Assembly (NCBI GenBank): GCA_003164255.1
Contig: PLST01000508.1
Location: forward strand, 2,022 to 8,484
DNA: 6,463 bases
Source of the DNA: Acidobacteriaceae bacterium
GTDB taxonomy: Bacteria; Acidobacteriota; Terriglobia; Terriglobales; Acidobacteriaceae
Reading direction: 5' to 3'
Shown here: piece after piece, positions 1-6,208 of the stretch
Numbering within the stretch: the stretch's first letter is position 1
Layout: each line of letters starts with the position of its first letter
The notes under the pieces: generated by a model
Databases searched by the model: none
What the model saw: the letters and a program-made list of their open reading frames with translations, nothing else
What the model was told of the DNA's origin: nothing
Position numbers and translations under genes: made by a program

Positions 1-1173
1 GACGACACCGCGGAGCCACTGCGCCACGGAGATGAGATTCTGACGCCGAATCTCTCCGGTTTACTGACGCCAGGGGCCAAGGTAATTTCGATCTTTTTGA
101 ATGCCCACTCCGCCCCCCAAGCGGCTGAGTCCTCCACCCTTAAGATCCAGATCTACCGGGATGGCAAGCCGCTGGGCGGCGAGCCGATGATTTTGCCTCA
201 AACTCGCGGATCGGAATTCGCCTCCTATCTGACTCGCTTTTCGATCAACGCGCCCGTGAACGGCCTTTATGAAGTAAAAGCGGTTCTCAGCCAAGGCGGC
301 AAGAGCGCGGAAGCCAGCACCACGTTCGAGGTGACGGGCGGCCAGCCGTCCGGCGACACAGAGATCGCCTCAGTGCTTGATGCGCAGCTTCCCCCTCATT
401 CCTCCGGACCTCTGGCCATCACCATTCCGGCCAACCCGATCGAGCGCCCTTTGGTGCAGGAGATCAACTCAATCCTCGCGGATGCGACCAAATACGCAAT
501 GACTTATGGGGATTCCCTGCCCAACTTCATGTGCGAGCAAATGACCGATCGATATACCTATCGTGTCAATCTAGGTGGAACAGGCCAGTGGAATCATAAA
601 GACGAGTTCGCTGAACAATTGACGTATTTCGAACACGAGGAAAACCGCACCTTGCTTGAAATGGAGCAGAACGGCTCCACCAGCAGCCATGACACGGAGA
701 ATCTTCGCGGCGCCGTCTCGGACGGGGAGTTCGGCTTTACGCTTTCTGGCCTCTTTCGCCCCTCGTCCAAGGCGGATTTTCAATGGAAGGAGACTGGAGT
801 GCTGGGAGACGGCACCGTGCAGGTCTTCGACTATCGCGTCAGCCCGGAACACTCGACTTTCAATCTCCGGGCGAGCCTCAATGATGTCGTCACAGTCGGC
901 TACCATGGCCAGGTGTATATCGATACCGTGACGCGAATGGTGCGGCGCATGACGAAGGAGGCGGACCATGTGCCACCCAAGTATCCCATCCAGGCGGCTT
1001 TGATCAGCGTGGACTACGACTTTGTGGTTCTCAACGACCACGACTATATGCTGCCCATCAGCGCGCAGGTCATTTTGAAAAGGGGAAACAGGCAGCTGGA
1101 TATGAACGAGATCAGGTTTCGCAACTTCCGCCGCTTCGGTTCCAATTTGCGCATCCTCAACTATGTTCCGTAG
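1..1173 (+). CDS. C-terminal part of a large acidobacterial protein of unknown function (5' end outside window)
   Basis: Frame 1 is open from the first base to a TAG at 1171-1173, giving 390 visible codons. The reading frame continues upstream of the TTG at 97, so that TTG is not a credible start and the gene is cut by the window edge. The visible part has two regions. The first, to about residue 118, reads like a beta-sandwich segment, with alternating hydrophobic strands such as LKIQIYRDGKPL and GLYEVKAVL. After a proline-rich linker (about 130-145), a second region of some 240 residues contains YGDSLPNFMCEQMTDRY, then GLFRPSSKADFQWKE, GDGTVQVFDYRV, VTVGYHGQVYIDTVTRMVRR and a terminal RNFRRFGSNLRI. 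From memory, this C-terminal block recurs in Acidobacteria, often behind a von Willebrand factor A-like domain. Any such N-terminal domain would lie outside the window. A secreted or envelope location is inferred. No catalytic motif is recognisable, so no function is assigned. Confidence 0.8.
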   Translation, partial: DDTAEPLRHGDEILTPNLSGLLTPGAKVISIFLNAHSAPQAAESSTLKIQIYRDGKPLGGEPMILPQTRGSEFASYLTRFSINAPVNGLYEVKAVLSQGGKSAEASTTFEVTGGQPSGDTEIASVLDAQLPPHSSGPLAITIPANPIERPLVQEINSILADATKYAMTYGDSLPNFMCEQMTDRYTYRVNLGGTGQWNHKDEFAEQLTYFEHEENRTLLEMEQNGSTSSHDTENLRGAVSDGEFGFTLSGLFRPSSKADFQWKETGVLGDGTVQVFDYRVSPEHSTFNLRASLNDVVTVGYHGQVYIDTVTRMVRRMTKEADHVPPKYPIQAALISVDYDFVVLNDHDYMLPISAQVILKRGNRQLDMNEIRFRNFRRFGSNLRILNYVP

Positions 1174-1241
1174 CGAAACCCTGACCATCGGCATGCCCAA
1201 CGCAGACGGAAAGGTGATGCAGGCAGAACAGCAGGTTTCGC
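1173..1241 (+). repeat. Long-range inverted repeat starting at the stop codon of the left gene
   Basis: GCGAAACC (1173-1180) and GGTTTCGC (1234-1241) are perfect inverted repeats. Allowing one bulged C, the pairing extends by TG/CA to ten base pairs. The loop is close to 50 bases and no T-run follows the right arm, so this is not a classical intrinsic terminator. The first base of the left arm is the last base of the stop codon. It could fold the start of the 3' untranslated region, but it may also be chance. Confidence 0.4.
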
Positions 1242-1242
1242 A

Positions 1243-1266
1243 AGCATGCTCAGGGGCTGGTATGCT
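1243..1266 (+). repeat. Short hairpin in the 3' untranslated region
   Basis: AGCATGCT (1243-1250) can pair with GGTATGCT (1259-1266) through eight pairs, two of them G-U, around an eight-base loop. It begins two bases after the preceding inverted repeat. No T-run follows. It could be transcript structure or chance. Confidence 0.3.
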
Positions 1267-1320
1267 GCATAACCGTCATTCTCAAGGTCAGCCGCTAGTT
1301 ACGGTTGAGGTAGAAGGAAC

Positions 1321-1358
1321 AGAACGTCGCGTCTTCGACACCAGACGTTCTCTTTTCT
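1321..1358 (+). terminator. Intrinsic terminator between the convergent genes
   Basis: AGAACGTC (1321-1328) and GACGTTCT (1344-1351) form a perfect eight-base-pair stem. The 15-base loop can itself form a mini-stem, GTC-TTC-GAC (1331-1339). The pyrimidine tail CTTTTCT (1352-1358) follows directly. This suits termination of the left gene about 150 bases after its stop. On the opposite strand the same stem is followed by GTTCCTTCT, so it may also stop transcription of the membrane-protein gene that ends at 1399. Bidirectional use is an inference. Confidence 0.6.
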
Positions 1359-1398
1359 GCAGAATCAATCACTCACAAGCCATAAGTCCAGACCAGCG

Positions 1399-2991
1399 TT
1401 ATTTCCCGCGAATTCCTGCGCTCCGGTTGTCCCCAGGCAATTCCGCAACAACCTTCCTCAGTCGCCACAGGACCAGCGCCAGTGCAGCGAGGCTCATCTC
1501 CCACAGCGCAAGCGCAATCCGCACAACCCACCCCGGTGCTACCCCAGCACGAGCTAATTGGAAGGGCAGGAAATTCCAGCTGGTGATGTGAATGTAATCC
1601 CACGGATCCTCTTTCATCGCATCGCTGTTCAAACCCCACGCATCCATCTTTCCCAGCGCGAACGCGACCACGTTTTCAATGCGCAGGCCGACCACGAACG
1701 TTGAGTGTCCAATCGTCTCCATCTGGTAGAGCTCCAGCGACAACCAGAAGGCAACCGACGACGCCTGGATCACCAGGCTTGCGGCCATCAGCGCGACTCC
1801 AGCAAACCAAACCACGCGTCCGGTCTGTCTTCGATACGCAATCAGCAACGGAACTGCCAGCAGCGTAGCCAGCTCAACTGTCGTTGAAACGTAGCGATCG
1901 CCCCAGGCTGAATCCCCTGCCCACGAAAAAAAGCGTGCATAAAAGCACAGGTAAGCCAGCAAAAGCAGGGCCAGCGTGATCGTGTACGCCTTCACTGCGG
2001 GACTGAATCGCCGCCAGGCTACAGCGACCATGAGAATCATGAGGATGAGCAGCGGATCGAAGAGGAAGATCGACTTTTCCGGCGTGAAAAGTGCTCCAAA
2101 AATGCCCGTGTGCATTGACGAAGTGAATGGATAGTTAGCGGGCAACGAAGCATCATGCTGCCTGGCTTCCTGCGCCGAAACGCTGAGGTATGTGTTGAAG
2201 AACGATCCGAAGCGATAGAACTGGTAGAGCCGGTCAAGCAGGCCAAAGAACAGATAAACAGGCAGTGCCACCACAAGATAGCTACGGCAGCGGCGCCGGA
2301 GCTCATCGCGCCTGGCGCCCTCAAACAAAAGCACCAGCAGGATAAAAACCCCTCCGGCCAATAGATCCATACCGGTCGTAAGCCGAGTTAGTAGATTCAG
2401 CCCAAAAGCGCACGAGCCAATCAGCAGCGCGCGGCGGTTGCCTGTGCGAAGCCATTCGTATTGATAGGAAATCCCAATCAGAGTCAGCAGGTAGATATAG
2501 TTGTTTTCCTGCATATTCTGCGTGTAGTGCAGGTGTGTCGTCATCAGCAGAGCAGCCAGGACCCCGGCAACGGCGTGCGCGGTCTCGAATTTCAGCTGTC
2601 GCAGAAACCTGAAGCACACGAGCGCAGTCAGGACGCAAAGCAGAATGTTCACACTGTACGTCACAAAGATGTCGCGCACGCTCGGATCGTTGCCGTCATA
2701 GTTGGCGAATACCGGGATCTTTTCGAGATATGTCCCGACCACGTCTGCCGGCAGCATCAGCAGTGACTGACCAATGCCATACCAGCTCTGGAGTTTGCCG
2801 CCCCGGCCGTGCAAGCCGAACTCTGGATACTCCTCTGGAAGCACCGGCGGTTCAGAAGTCCAGAACGCATGTGCGGATTGCAGGCGATGCCGCGCATCAG
2901 ACGTTCCGGTATCTCCCGACTGCACTGCGAAGGCAATCAGGCCTGCAGCCAGGGCGAGCAGGAAAAGTGGATGATCAAACGAGCGGCTCAT
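1399..2991 (-). CDS. Polytopic membrane protein, probable GT-C fold glycosyltransferase-like protein
   Basis: This is a 530-residue integral membrane protein with about eleven or twelve hydrophobic segments. Clear ones lie near residues 7-23, 113-130, 138-151, 188-203, 209-224, 238-252, 310-327, 336-352, 372-386, 393-417 and 485-509. The plan resembles GT-C (family 39/83-like) transferases, which use polyprenyl-phosphate sugars at the outer face of the inner membrane. After the first membrane helix comes an acidic loop (SGDTGTSDARHRLQ, 25-38), followed by YGIGQSLLMLP (71-81). A later loop reads WAGDSAWGDRYVSTTVELA (357-375), where such enzymes often have a W/G/RY motif before a helix. ATG at 2991 is preceded in frame by a TGA with no alternative start between them. 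GAGGA lies 13 bases upstream, a rather long spacing. The substrate cannot be read from the sequence. It lies downstream of the SRAP gene on the same strand, but a 131-base gap makes co-transcription uncertain. The protein is certain; the enzyme class is moderate. Confidence 0.75.
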   Translation of the reverse strand: MSRSFDHPLFLLALAAGLIAFAVQSGDTGTSDARHRLQSAHAFWTSEPPVLPEEYPEFGLHGRGGKLQSWYGIGQSLLMLPADVVGTYLEKIPVFANYDGNDPSVRDIFVTYSVNILLCVLTALVCFRFLRQLKFETAHAVAGVLAALLMTTHLHYTQNMQENNYIYLLTLIGISYQYEWLRTGNRRALLIGSCAFGLNLLTRLTTGMDLLAGGVFILLVLLFEGARRDELRRRCRSYLVVALPVYLFFGLLDRLYQFYRFGSFFNTYLSVSAQEARQHDASLPANYPFTSSMHTGIFGALFTPEKSIFLFDPLLILMILMVAVAWRRFSPAVKAYTITLALLLLAYLCFYARFFSWAGDSAWGDRYVSTTVELATLLAVPLLIAYRRQTGRVVWFAGVALMAASLVIQASSVAFWLSLELYQMETIGHSTFVVGLRIENVVAFALGKMDAWGLNSDAMKEDPWDYIHITSWNFLPFQLARAGVAPGWVVRIALALWEMSLAALALVLWRLRKVVAELPGDNRSAGIRGK

Positions 2992-3014
2992 AGGGCGATA
3001 ACAATCCTCAGCAT

Positions 3015-3026
3015 CAACTTGAGTTG
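3015..3026. repeat. Small dyad upstream of the membrane-protein gene
   Basis: CAACT-TG-AGTTG is a perfect inverted repeat with five-base arms. It lies 24-35 bases before the start of the membrane-protein gene. In the 131-base gap 2992-3122 I see no gene, no convincing promoter and no clear terminator. The dyad could be an operator but is short enough to be chance. Confidence 0.25.
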
Positions 3027-3122
3027 GTCAAAGAACTCGTGTAGCGAACAGCACTAGTATGCGCTCCTGCCCGCTTCCCGCGTTTGGTTGCTGATGCATA
3101 GACCTTCAGCCAAATGAGGCCG

Positions 3123-3812
3123 TCAAGCCGTAGAAGCCTGCGCCGGCTCCAGAAGTTCGGCGTCGTTGTTTCGCACATTGCCCACACGATCGCTCACGGG
3201 CCAGGAGCGCATCTGCTCGGCAGGGAAGGGCCTCATCAACTCGACAGGGGGCCGCTCAGCAGGGTCCCAACCAAGCCAGCGGTCGTAGTCCTTCGGCTCA
3301 AGGATCACCGGCATCCGGTTGTGTACGGGTTCCATCAATTCGTTCGGGTCGGTCGTGAGAATCGTGAAGGTTTCAAGCGCTTCCTTGTCCTTCCCCTGCC
3401 ACTTCTCCCACAATCCCGCAAAGGCGTAGGGCTCTCCGCTCTTCAGCCCGAAAGCAAACGGCCGCTTCGTTTTCTTGTCGAGCCTCTGCCACTCGTAAAA
3501 AGCGTCGGCAGGGACCAGGCAGCGCCGCTTCTTCAGGGCTTCGCGAAAAGCGGGCTTTGAGGCTGCTTCTTCGGCCCGTGCGTTGATGGTCGAATAGCCA
3601 AATTTGGCATCTTTCGCCCAGAAAGGTACCAATCCCCAGCGCAAAACGGCGAATTCCCGCTTGCCTGTGTCACGGTTTTGCCGCACGATGGGCTGCACGC
3701 TTTGCGGAGCGGCGTTGTAGCTGGGCGCAAACCATGGCATGTCTTCAAGCTCAATGCCAAACCATTCAGCCAAAAGGTCTTGCGTCGATTTTCTGGCAAA
3801 TCTGCCACACAT
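3123..3812 (-). CDS. SRAP-family abasic-site processing protein (YedK/HMCES type)
   Basis: This 229-residue protein has the usual length and motif order of the SRAP (SOS response-associated peptidase) family. Members use the N-terminal cysteine, exposed after Met removal, to form a thiazolidine crosslink with abasic sites in single-stranded DNA, protecting them from cleavage and error-prone bypass. The start MCGRF is diagnostic and fixes the start codon: Cys2 is the nucleophile and Arg4 is conserved. Further family motifs are NAAP (Asn33), RWGLVPFWAK (58-67), INARAE (Arg79), FYEW (Glu107) and HNRMPVIL (His164). All expected catalytic positions are present, so it should be active. AGGGA, a weak ribosome-binding site, ends four bases before ATG. 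It is transcribed divergently from imuA-imuB-dnaE2 across 99 bases, a setting that fits damage-induced expression. The upstream dyad at 3823-3842 could be its operator. Confidence 0.95.
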   Translation of the reverse strand: MCGRFARKSTQDLLAEWFGIELEDMPWFAPSYNAAPQSVQPIVRQNRDTGKREFAVLRWGLVPFWAKDAKFGYSTINARAEEAASKPAFREALKKRRCLVPADAFYEWQRLDKKTKRPFAFGLKSGEPYAFAGLWEKWQGKDKEALETFTILTTDPNELMEPVHNRMPVILEPKDYDRWLGWDPAERPPVELMRPFPAEQMRSWPVSDRVGNVRNNDAELLEPAQASTA

Positions 3813-3822
3813 GGTTCCCTAA

Positions 3823-3842
3823 GCATAGCGCAAAATCTATGC
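3823..3842. promoter_or_regulatory. Perfect operator-like dyad upstream of the SRAP gene
   Basis: GCATAG (3823-3828) and CTATGC (3837-3842) form a perfect six-base inverted repeat around an eight-base AT-leaning spacer. It lies 11-30 bases before the SRAP start codon. On the minus strand it covers the weak -10-like hexamers TAGATT (3839-3834) and TATGCT (3827-3822). Its geometry is typical of a dimeric repressor site, but I cannot name the regulator. Confidence 0.45.
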
Positions 3843-3861
3843 CAATCCACACACAAGACTG

Positions 3862-3867
3862 TTGACA
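3862..3867 (+). promoter_or_regulatory. Candidate -35 element for the imuA operon
   Basis: TTGACA is an exact match to the sigma-70 -35 consensus, 50 bases before the imuA start. No strong -10 lies at 16-18 bases. The nearest candidates, around 3885-3894 (GAATCT, TCTAGA), match only two or three positions. An activated or lineage-specific promoter is possible. It sits inside a direct repeat, ACAAGA (3853-3858 and 3865-3870), with a 12-base period. Confidence 0.35.
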
Positions 3868-3874
3868 AGAGGGC

Positions 3875-3890
3875 GGTTCCCGATGGAATC
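3875..3890. promoter_or_regulatory. Imperfect palindrome upstream of imuA, candidate repressor site
   Basis: GGTTCC-CGAT-GGAATC matches its own reverse complement in five of six arm positions. It lies between the TTGACA hexamer and the imuA start, where a bound repressor would block initiation. The GTTC-type half-site resembles those used by LexA in several phyla. Assignment to LexA is an inference only. Confidence 0.35.
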
Positions 3891-3896
3891 TAGAGC

Positions 3897-3911
3897 GAAC
3901 AAAAGGCGAAT
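3897..3911 (+). promoter_or_regulatory. imuA ribosome-binding site overlapping a GAAC-N7-GAAT direct repeat
   Basis: AAAAGG (3901-3906) is a purine-rich ribosome-binding site five bases before the imuA ATG. The same stretch reads GAAC (3897-3900), seven bases, then GAAT (3908-3911). This is seven of eight fixed positions of the alphaproteobacterial LexA-type direct repeat GAAC-N7-GAAC. The ribosome-site role is likely; the operator role is speculative. Confidence 0.35.
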
Positions 3912-4691
3912 ATGTCGTCCCGCTCCTCGTCTGCCCTCCGTCTCGAAATTGAACACGCCCTCGAACGTAGTTTCCCGGCGGCGCTGACCCCTGCCCACCG
4001 TACCATTCACGAAACTGTCGCCACCGGCATTGCTGAAGTAGACGAGCTCCTTGAAGGCGGCTTACCGGCCGGAGCCATCAGCGAGATCAACGGACCCGAA
4101 TCCTCAGGGCGAACGACTCTTGCCCTGTCGTTTCTTGCCCAGAGAACCGCGGCAGGCCAGGTATGCGCATGGGTCGACGCGGACGATGCCTTCGATCCCG
4201 AATCCGCTGCGGCCAACGGAATCAATCTTCGCCAACTGCTCTGGGTGCGTTGTCGCAAGTCCGGCATCCCCATCCGTCAGCGACCATCCACAAAACCATT
4301 CGCGCAACTCGACCAGGCCTTGCGCGCTACGGATCTGTTGCTGCAGGCAGGTGGATTTGCGGCCATCGTGCTCGATCTGGGCGACACCGCCGTCGAACAT
4401 GCACGGCGAATCCCGCTCGCAACCTGGTTTCGTTTTCGTCAGGCGGCTGATCGCGCACGCACCTGCCTGGTTGTGGTGGCTCAAGACGGCTGCGCGCAGT
4501 CCAGCGCCGCCGTTGCTCTGGAGTGCGCAGCTTTGCGCCCCATCACTGCCGGCGATACGGTACTGCGCGGCTTTCACTTTGAAGTGCGGCGTGAAAGGCA
4601 ACGTTTTTCGCCCATTGTGATCGGGCAGAAAAAGCCGCCGGCCCGTGTATGGCCAGCCGCCGGAGCATGGGATATGGAGCAACGCGCATGA
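3912..4691 (+). CDS. imuA: ImuA, RecA-like accessory protein of the ImuA-ImuB-DnaE2 mutasome
   Basis: This 259-residue protein is shorter than RecA (about 350) and aligns by eye with its ATPase core. GIAEVDELLEGGLPAGAISEI (39-59) precedes the Walker A-like loop GPESSGRTT (61-69). Next comes VDADDAFDP (88-96), equivalent to RecA IDAEHALDP, and a Walker B-like strand AAIVLDLGD (150-158). A RecA-like strand (LVVVAQD, 186-192) follows, but the DNA-binding loops are not recognisable. Two key residues are changed: Walker A Lys is Arg67 (codon CGA, 4110-4112) and the catalytic Glu position is Asp91. ATP hydrolysis is therefore probably weak, though nucleotide binding may remain. In known mutasomes ImuA-type proteins bind ImuB and support error-prone bypass with DnaE2. 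Its TGA overlaps the imuB ATG by four bases (ATGA, 4688-4691), which predicts translational coupling. The identification rests on RecA similarity plus its place before imuB and dnaE2. Confidence 0.9.
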   Translation: MSSRSSSALRLEIEHALERSFPAALTPAHRTIHETVATGIAEVDELLEGGLPAGAISEINGPESSGRTTLALSFLAQRTAAGQVCAWVDADDAFDPESAAANGINLRQLLWVRCRKSGIPIRQRPSTKPFAQLDQALRATDLLLQAGGFAAIVLDLGDTAVEHARRIPLATWFRFRQAADRARTCLVVVAQDGCAQSSAAVALECAALRPITAGDTVLRGFHFEVRRERQRFSPIVIGQKKPPARVWPAAGAWDMEQRA

Positions 4692-6208
4692 AGCCGGAAC
4701 TCTATGCCTGCGTGTATGCCGCGGAGTTTCCGTCGCAGGCCATGCTGCGCCTGCGCCCCGATTTGCAGTCTCTGCCTATCGCCGTACTCGATGGCAGGCC
4801 ACCTCTTGAAGAGGTCTGCTCCATGAATCGCTCGGCGCGGCGTCTTGGCGCATCGCAGGGCATGACCAGGCTTGAGGCCGAGGCACTCGTTGTTCAACAC
4901 GGCGGGACCGATCAAGGTCTGCGTCTTCTCTCACGCTCCCTTGAAGGGGAGTCCGCCGCGCGCGCTGTCATGCTTGAGTGCGCGGCAATCTTTTCTCCAC
5001 GCATTGAGCAGGCAAGTCAGGGCACCGCATGCGCGTTTGTCCTGGACATTGCAGGAACCGAGCGACTGTTCGGGCCACCAAGGGCTCTGGCTGAGCGTCT
5101 GCGCACGGCCCTGCTTGCCGCAGGCTTTCGTGCCTCCGTCGCAGTCAGCGCCAACTTTCATACGGCACGCATACTTGCCGCCTCGTCGCGGGGCATCACC
5201 GTCGTTCCCCCGGGTGAAGAGGCGCAGTTCCTCTCCGGTTTACCGCTCGCACTGCTCGATATGCAGCCAGATCATGCAGAGACGCTCGCAATCTGGGGTA
5301 TTCGTACGCTGGACGAATTGGCGGCACTGCCACAGGATGAGCTGACGGCGCGTCTGGGGCAGGGCGCTACGACGCTTCGCAATCTTGCTCGCGGAGCGTA
5401 CATGCATGCCTTTCAACCACAGGAGGCTGCATTCGCACTTCGCGAGTTCTGCGAATTTGAAACACCTGTTGAGCAGGTGGATTCGCTGTTGTTTGTGGGC
5501 GCGCGCATGCTCGACAGCCTCATCCAGCGAGCCTCCACGCGAGCCATGTCGCTAGCCCGCGTTGATCTGGATCTGGCGCTTGAGGGTAACAGCACTCATC
5601 GGCTCGTCCTTCGTCCTGCGCTTCCCGCCGTCGATCGCAAATTTCTGCTCAAGCTCATGCAGCTTGAGATTGCTGCCAGCCCTCCATCCGCGGCCGTGCT
5701 CTCGCTTGCGTTGAGCGCTCAAGCAGCTCAGTCCAGTAAAGTGCAACTCGGCCTGTTCGCTCCGCAAACGCCGGAGCCCTCGCGGCTCGACGTAACCATC
5801 GCACGCCTGAAGGCAATCGCCGGGGAAGATCGAGTCGGCTCGCCCGTGCTCGAAGATGCCCATCTCGCGGGCGCATTTCACATGACAGATTTTCGAGTGG
5901 AGCCTTCGCCAGCGATCGAAGGCAACCGTCAGCCGCGTATGGCTTTGCGTCGCCTGCGCCCTCCGCTCACCGTGCGCATGGTCCTCAAGGCAGATCAGCC
6001 CGACCTGTTTTTTGATGGACGCCAGAGTTACAGGGTAAGCACCTGCTTTGGTCCCTGGCGCAGTAGCGGCTGCTGGTGGTCTTCAGGAGACTGGGACAGC
6101 GACGAATGGGATGTATTGGCCCAGTCACAGGACTGCACGCCCCTGGCCTGCCTGTTGGTCATGGATCGCGCCAACTGCGAGTGGCGGCTTGAGGCCTTCT
6201 ATGACTGA
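4688..6208 (+). CDS. imuB: ImuB, catalytically dead Y-family polymerase adaptor of the mutasome
   Basis: This is a 506-residue Y-family polymerase relative. I chose ATG at 4688 because it gives the ATGA overlap with imuA and has GGAG eight bases upstream; an ATG at 4649 adds 13 residues with no homology. The palm begins LYACVYAAEFPSQ, where active enzymes have an aspartate after the V (position 10 is Tyr). The later acidic pair is missing as well: TACAFVLDIAG (113-123) has Cys115-Ala116 where DinB has Asp-Glu. A helix-hairpin-helix-like segment (about 189-236) and a little-finger region (about 250-345) follow. QLGLF (353-357, bases 5744-5758) is a strong match to the sliding-clamp peptide. 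The C-terminal domain carries FGPWRSSGCWW (454-464) and DEWDV (472-476), typical of ImuB. It should join DnaE2, ImuA and the beta clamp at lesions without synthesising DNA itself. Confidence 0.95.
   Translation: MKPELYACVYAAEFPSQAMLRLRPDLQSLPIAVLDGRPPLEEVCSMNRSARRLGASQGMTRLEAEALVVQHGGTDQGLRLLSRSLEGESAARAVMLECAAIFSPRIEQASQGTACAFVLDIAGTERLFGPPRALAERLRTALLAAGFRASVAVSANFHTARILAASSRGITVVPPGEEAQFLSGLPLALLDMQPDHAETLAIWGIRTLDELAALPQDELTARLGQGATTLRNLARGAYMHAFQPQEAAFALREFCEFETPVEQVDSLLFVGARMLDSLIQRASTRAMSLARVDLDLALEGNSTHRLVLRPALPAVDRKFLLKLMQLEIAASPPSAAVLSLALSAQAAQSSKVQLGLFAPQTPEPSRLDVTIARLKAIAGEDRVGSPVLEDAHLAGAFHMTDFRVEPSPAIEGNRQPRMALRRLRPPLTVRMVLKADQPDLFFDGRQSYRVSTCFGPWRSSGCWWSSGDWDSDEWDVLAQSQDCTPLACLLVMDRANCEWRLEAFYD

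Noticed and set aside
571..1200. Open frame of 209 codons on the - strand
   Set aside because: It is antisense to the left gene, whose protein sequence is coherent. Long antisense frames are common at this GC content.
1163..1591. Open frame of 142 codons on the + strand across the convergent gap
   Set aside because: It runs through the hairpins and terminator and then antisense into the membrane-protein gene, with no ribosome site or recognisable domain.
3026..3031. TTGACC on the minus strand as a -35 for the membrane-protein gene
   Set aside because: No reasonable -10 hexamer lies 16-18 bases downstream.
3080..3120. Possible stem TTTGG...CTGA / TCAG-CCAAA after the SRAP stop
   Set aside because: It needs a three-base bulge and is not followed by a T-run on the minus strand, so a terminator call is not supported.
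3114..3560. Open frame of 148 codons on the + strand
   Set aside because: It is antisense to the SRAP gene, which has every family motif.
4051..4682. Long alternative frames on both strands over imuA
   Set aside because: Composition looks like shadow coding, and imuA in its frame has clear RecA-like motifs and coupled neighbours.
4649..4687. Upstream in-frame ATG that would extend ImuB by 13 residues
   Set aside because: The extension lies wholly within imuA, does not resemble the Y-family N-terminus, and lacks the GGAG spacing and ATGA overlap seen at 4688.
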